Positions 60,910 through 64,000 of a stretch of DNA of 64,000 bases are shown here, one piece after another. The translations under genes and the position numbers were made by a program. Source of the DNA: an uncultured Pseudomonadales bacterium (GTDB lineage Bacteria > Pseudomonadota > Gammaproteobacteria > Pseudomonadales > Balneatricaceae); NCBI GenBank assembly GCA_943787595.1, contig CALSNA010000004.1, positions 491,967-555,966 of the forward strand. The letters are read 5' to 3'. How positions within the stretch are numbered: position 1 is the first letter of the stretch; each line of letters begins with the position of its first letter. The notes under the pieces were generated by a model. That model saw only the letters and a program-made list of their open reading frames with translations, was not told the DNA's origin and did no database searches.

Positions 60910-61064
60910 AGCATTATTACAGCCTGGGCCAATTAGTAACATAATGAAAACTGGGTTTTCTTTGTCTTCGATACTTGCCAGCTAACATTGGCTTACCTAT
61001 AATAATGCCTTATTGTATGTAGCGTGTAATGAACATCAGTTACACACAAAAATGACCCAAATAT

Positions 61065-61140
61065 GGGGCCTTAGCTCAGATGGGAGAGCGCAACACTGGC
61101 AGTGTTGAGGTCAGCGGTTCGATCCCGCTAGGCTCCACCA
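61065..61140 (+). tRNA. tRNA-Ala (anticodon GGC), probable attachment site of an integrative element
   Basis: 76 nt including CCA. The acceptor stem GGGGCCT pairs with AGGCTCC (one G-U), the D-arm is TAGCTCAGATGGGAGAGC, the anticodon stem CAACA/TGTTG holds loop CTGGCAG (anticodon GGC) and the T-loop is GGTTCGATCC. Phage-type genes start just beyond its 3' end, so its 3' half is the likely att core. Confidence 0.97.
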
Positions 61141-61170
61141 GTACCAAGGTTTTGCAGGTTAGGGGATACT

Positions 61171-61203
61171 AACCACACACAAACCACACACAAACCACAC
61201 ACA
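61171..61203. repeat. Three tandem 11-bp repeats beside the tRNA-Ala 3' end
   Basis: AACCACACACA occurs three times without gaps, starting 31 bases after the tRNA, then fades into AACTA. Lambda-type integrases bind short direct repeats (arm sites) next to the att core, which fits this position; a simple slippage repeat is the alternative. Confidence 0.6.
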
Positions 61204-61226
61204 AACTAAAATCAAGCAGGTTTCAC

Positions 61227-62087
61227 TCAAGCATACGTACCTAGATATATCTTGATCCTGTGGTGATCGTTCGGTGATATAGCAACTTCGTGCTCATAAG
61301 AGTCAATATCACCATTCAAGGCAGACAACACATCCTTAAATTCTTCGGCAATTTTTTCCTCTATTGCATCCTTCCCGATTATTCGCAGCATCACCTCTGG
61401 CAGGGTTTTACCATCGGACAATATATTCAGAGTTAGATTGAAATCCTGATTACTTAATCCAGTGTATGGATCGCATGTGAATCGAACAGTAGCCGGTAGT
61501 TTTTCTTTATTCCTTGCTTCAACTTTTTCCTGGGCACTCATTTTATAGCCCATATTGTCAATTTTGCTCGATAACTCGCGTCCCATATCAATGGTTAAAT
61601 CTCGAATTTGTCTCGCAGCAGGAAGTGCGCTATTTTCCTTTCCTTTTCCGTCATGCGTAATAATGAAATCTTGCCAGTCCTCAAAAAAATTGGCCACATC
61701 CTTTTGAGGTAAGCGCACACCATCTATGTCTAGCAAAGCTTTAAAGGGTGCTGTTTTTTCCAGTGTGAGACTGGCGGTATGTTCTTTATGGCCTGGCTCT
61801 GAATTGGTGCCAAGATCAAAAATAGTTTGAGCTTTCATCCTTGACTGCTCAATAAAGCATGTTGCGCCTTCTTGCCGGTTGCCTAGGTTGTAGGCGATGA
61901 AATCCTTAATGCTGTCAGTCTTAAATCTGCCTCGGTAACGGGCTGCATTGGGCATGTATTTTTCCAGACTAGCAATATTCATATCACCAGGAATAAAACA
62001 GACTGGAACTTTAGTGTCGGCTACTTGCTTCAATATTTCTGGAATGTGTGCGGATTGCTGAACCTGTTTAATGGCATGCTGGTCCAT
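61227..62087 (-). CDS. DUF2303-family phage protein
   Basis: 286 residues resembling the DUF2303/YfdQ phage family: the VCFIPGDMNIASLEKYMPNAARYRG stretch near residues 29-53, ALLDIDGVRLPQKDVANFFEDW near 116-137, and KLPATVRFTCDPYTGL near 197-212. The role in phages is unknown. AGAGGTAA precedes the ATG. It is the last gene of a minus-strand set running towards tRNA-Ala. Confidence 0.75.
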   Translation of the reverse strand: MDQHAIKQVQQSAHIPEILKQVADTKVPVCFIPGDMNIASLEKYMPNAARYRGRFKTDSIKDFIAYNLGNRQEGATCFIEQSRMKAQTIFDLGTNSEPGHKEHTASLTLEKTAPFKALLDIDGVRLPQKDVANFFEDWQDFIITHDGKGKENSALPAARQIRDLTIDMGRELSSKIDNMGYKMSAQEKVEARNKEKLPATVRFTCDPYTGLSNQDFNLTLNILSDGKTLPEVMLRIIGKDAIEEKIAEEFKDVLSALNGDIDSYEHEVAISPNDHHRIKIYLGTYA

Positions 62088-62147
62088 TATGATTTACCTC
62101 TGGTATTGTTGGTGGAACGCTGAATCGGTTCCAAAGTTTAAGTATGT

Positions 62148-62519
62148 TTAATCGTTTGGCTTATTGCCTGGTATTGAACGAAGTTGGTATTGCCCACGAC
62201 TATCTTCCTTTGGTGGATTAATTGACAGCGTGCCACCCTTACCCACAAACATGGGCGTCTCGGTGGTATCCTCCATGATTTGTTTGCCGCGCAGAGTTGG
62301 TGACACCTGGGTTAGTTTGTGTGCAATGATCACTTGATCGTTATCACCGACCTGTTGAAAGATCATTTCAAGTGTGATCTTGCCTTTTTTGCGCCCACCT
62401 TCACCGTTAACAATGGATGCCAGTGCTGTTTCACTAATGATGTGTGCCAGTTTTTCCTCCAGCACGCCACCGTTAAGGTCTCTAAGAAAAGCACTGACAT
62501 TAATATCGTTACCTGCCAT
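62148..62519 (-). CDS. Small phage-type hypothetical protein
   Basis: 123 residues, charged, without membrane segments or metal motifs. NVSAFLRDLNGGVLEEKLAH is at the N-terminus. GGGAGGA precedes the ATG. It lies between the integrase and the DUF2303 gene; small proteins of this type are regular companions of DUF2303 in prophages. Function unknown. Confidence 0.7.
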   Translation of the reverse strand: MAGNDINVSAFLRDLNGGVLEEKLAHIISETALASIVNGEGGRKKGKITLEMIFQQVGDNDQVIIAHKLTQVSPTLRGKQIMEDTTETPMFVGKGGTLSINPPKEDSRGQYQLRSIPGNKPND

Positions 62520-62558
62520 GCTGGTTCCTCCCGGTTTGATTTTTTGTATTGATTGTCA

Positions 62559-63743
62559 TCATTTAAAATTACCTCCGACGACTTGTTCACTAAACTGAAT
62601 ATCAACTTGCGAATAGGGCAGTTCATGGCCATCCTGATAGACCTTCTGAACCTCCACCGAGCTATGCGCGTTTGCAGTCTGTATCTGTTCGCGGCTGTAA
62701 TTTGCCTCTAAAGCCAGGGCATTGGCCAGGGCTCTAATGCTGTGAAAGGTAGGTGGATTAGGTCTGGTAAAGCCAGCTAGTTTACGTGCCTCATCAAACA
62801 TACCGATTAGTCGTCTAGGTGATACCTGAGCGATGTGCTCTTTTTGCCCAAACCGTTTCTGTTTTGGCCAGTGGCTGATAACAAACGGGCATCCCTGATT
62901 CTGCAAGGATAATATTCGCGCTCGATGAATGAGCTGACGAAGCAAATCATAGCTGGAGGTATCCCATGACAACCTTGCGGCATTGGCATCACCTTTTTGG
63001 TTCAGGCTTTTCCCAATCACTTTTTTCAGTAAACGATCTTCCAAATGGCTACTGAGCTGCAAGCTGCATATATCCCCTTGTCGCATAAAGGTCGTGAGAC
63101 TAATACCCATGGCAATTTGTAACCCTGGGTAGCCTAATGTTCCTGCGGCTTCATAGATATGCCAAAAAGACTCACGTTCAAGGCGTTCGCTTTTACGCTG
63201 AGGCTGTTCACTGGTGTAAAACCTGGGCCGGTCATCACTTAATGTGAATGGGTTGTAAACCAGTTTGGGTAGCAGGTTTCGCCCCATGAGGTAGTTGAAC
63301 AGTTTTCTAAATTCAGCATGACGGGCTTTTTGTTGATGGTGGGTTAATGTGTTCCACCAGTGTAATAGTGGTTCTCTGGTGATATGTGGAAGCCCTGTCG
63401 TGATTACATCGGCAAACCTTTGCAGCTGGTATTTTCTGTTTCTCCATGATGCCTTTTGCTTTAGTCCAGGTGATAGTTTTTCTCGCTCTACGATGTAGTA
63501 GTTGATGTAAGGTAGCAGGGGTCTGGTTGCATCTTGCTTGTTTGTTTTTGTGTAATTTTTACGCTTGGCGTTGTTGGCTTCAGCAATGTTATTGGCTTCT
63601 TCAACACTTGAGGCTCTAAATATTTTGTCCGACCTGTCAGGTCGCCGATAACGCCAGACTCCAGGTCTTAAAGAGCTATCTGGATAAAGATTATCAGTGA
63701 GTAATACATCTTCAAAAAACCTGGGCTTTTTAGGTCTGACCAT
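62559..63743 (-). CDS. int: Tyrosine recombinase (phage integrase)
   Basis: 394 residues. The N-terminal 60 residues resemble a lambda-Int arm-binding domain (SLRPGVWRYRRPDRSDKIF). The catalytic domain shows Arg in TFMRQGDICSLQ, H-x2-R in FHSIRALANALA, then His and the nucleophile Tyr in AHSSVEVQKVYQDG. All catalytic positions I can identify are kept, so it may be active. It starts 2 bases after the probable excisionase gene and points towards tRNA-Ala. Confidence 0.9.
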   Translation of the reverse strand: MVRPKKPRFFEDVLLTDNLYPDSSLRPGVWRYRRPDRSDKIFRASSVEEANNIAEANNAKRKNYTKTNKQDATRPLLPYINYYIVEREKLSPGLKQKASWRNRKYQLQRFADVITTGLPHITREPLLHWWNTLTHHQQKARHAEFRKLFNYLMGRNLLPKLVYNPFTLSDDRPRFYTSEQPQRKSERLERESFWHIYEAAGTLGYPGLQIAMGISLTTFMRQGDICSLQLSSHLEDRLLKKVIGKSLNQKGDANAARLSWDTSSYDLLRQLIHRARILSLQNQGCPFVISHWPKQKRFGQKEHIAQVSPRRLIGMFDEARKLAGFTRPNPPTFHSIRALANALALEANYSREQIQTANAHSSVEVQKVYQDGHELPYSQVDIQFSEQVVGGNFK

Positions 63744-63745
63744 GA

Positions 63746-63991
63746 TTATCCCAGCAAGTCGATTGTTGGTTTAGGACGGGCAACAGGGCAGGGGTTATTG
63801 TGAGATACGAACCAGTCCTCATCAATGTAGGGCTTATCCCCAATCACTTTCCCAGCGACTGCATTACTCTGAATATGTGAGATCCACTCTTTCTTGGCCA
63901 GTCTGGATTTTCTGGTAAAGTATTTATTGTTCATTTGTGTCCAGATGGTTAGCATCACTTCACCCATTATCTCTCTTTGAACTAACTGCAT
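63746..63991 (-). CDS. Probable excisionase
   Basis: 81 residues directly upstream of int. The WISHIQSNAVAGKVIGDKPY segment followed by IDEDWF resembles the winged-helix core of small Xis proteins, which steer integrase towards excision. The start may be an internal ATG (MLTIW or MNNKYF). The window ends 9 bases upstream. Confidence 0.6.
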   Translation of the reverse strand: MQLVQREIMGEVMLTIWTQMNNKYFTRKSRLAKKEWISHIQSNAVAGKVIGDKPYIDEDWFVSHNNPCPVARPKPTIDLLG

Positions 63992-64000
63992 TAGCCTTTA

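Noticed and set aside
61171-61203. CRISPR array at the AACCACACACA repeats
   Set aside because: The 11-bp units are directly joined with no spacers, and no cas genes are nearby.

Overview
The window looks like a gammaproteobacterial chromosome. It carries dnaE-accA-tilS, lptFG, a complete rnfABCDGE-nth operon, trmA-mrp-dcd and gltX in gammaproteobacterial form. The mix of Rnf, a non-pyrrolysine MttB, formate-THF ligase and a DAB-type inorganic-carbon locus suggests a marine or host-associated lineage. This placement is inferred from gene content; I ran no search. Summing the supported genes gives about 50.5 kb of 64 kb, or roughly 79% coding. Many 0.4-2 kb gaps hold nothing or gene remnants (enoyl-CoA hydratase, AraC, IS3 transposase), and a YdbH-like gene and a threonine-dehydratase-like gene are broken. 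Together this suggests a genome undergoing gene loss.

Layout: 1-6.5 kb holds DNA replication, fatty-acid synthesis, tRNA modification and LPS export (dnaE 3' end, accA, tilS, lptF, lptG, an RDD membrane protein). 7.4-16 kb holds a short metG, the Rnf electron-transport complex and endonuclease III. 16-21 kb is an eroding stretch: YdbH-like gene, gloA, broken dehydratase and a glycine-zipper protein. 21.4-25.7 kb holds the remains of a phenylacetate (paa) cluster: paaH, paaJ, paaE and a probable paaF/G fragment, without paaABCD.

26-38.2 kb is the most unusual part. It is one co-directional six-gene block: a SulP transporter, a NuoM-like subunit, a 1252-residue DabA (DUF2309) with an intact zinc site, a NuoL-like (DabB-like) subunit and two further NuoM-like subunits, ending in a clear hairpin terminator. 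None of the redox subunits of complex I is present. The block reads as an enlarged DAB/NDH-1MS-like machine that would couple a cation gradient to CO2 hydration and bicarbonate accumulation, with four antiporter-type subunits instead of one. One of these (35087-36601) has lost the key channel charges.

38.3-53.4 kb: a non-coding stretch with an AraC remnant, an orphan LacI-type regulator with candidate operators, DUF599, an alpha/beta hydrolase, fbp, trmA, mrp, dcd, a TolC-family protein, DUF3108, an M18 aminopeptidase, an IS3 remnant and tRNA-Asn. 53.6-60.9 kb: a BolA-family protein, then a one-carbon group (MttB-family methyltransferase divergent from a BHMT-like methyltransferase, followed by fhs), then gltX. 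61-64 kb: tRNA-Ala(GGC), followed by the end of an integrative element with three 11-bp repeats, two phage genes (one DUF2303), a tyrosine integrase and a probable excisionase, continuing past the window edge.
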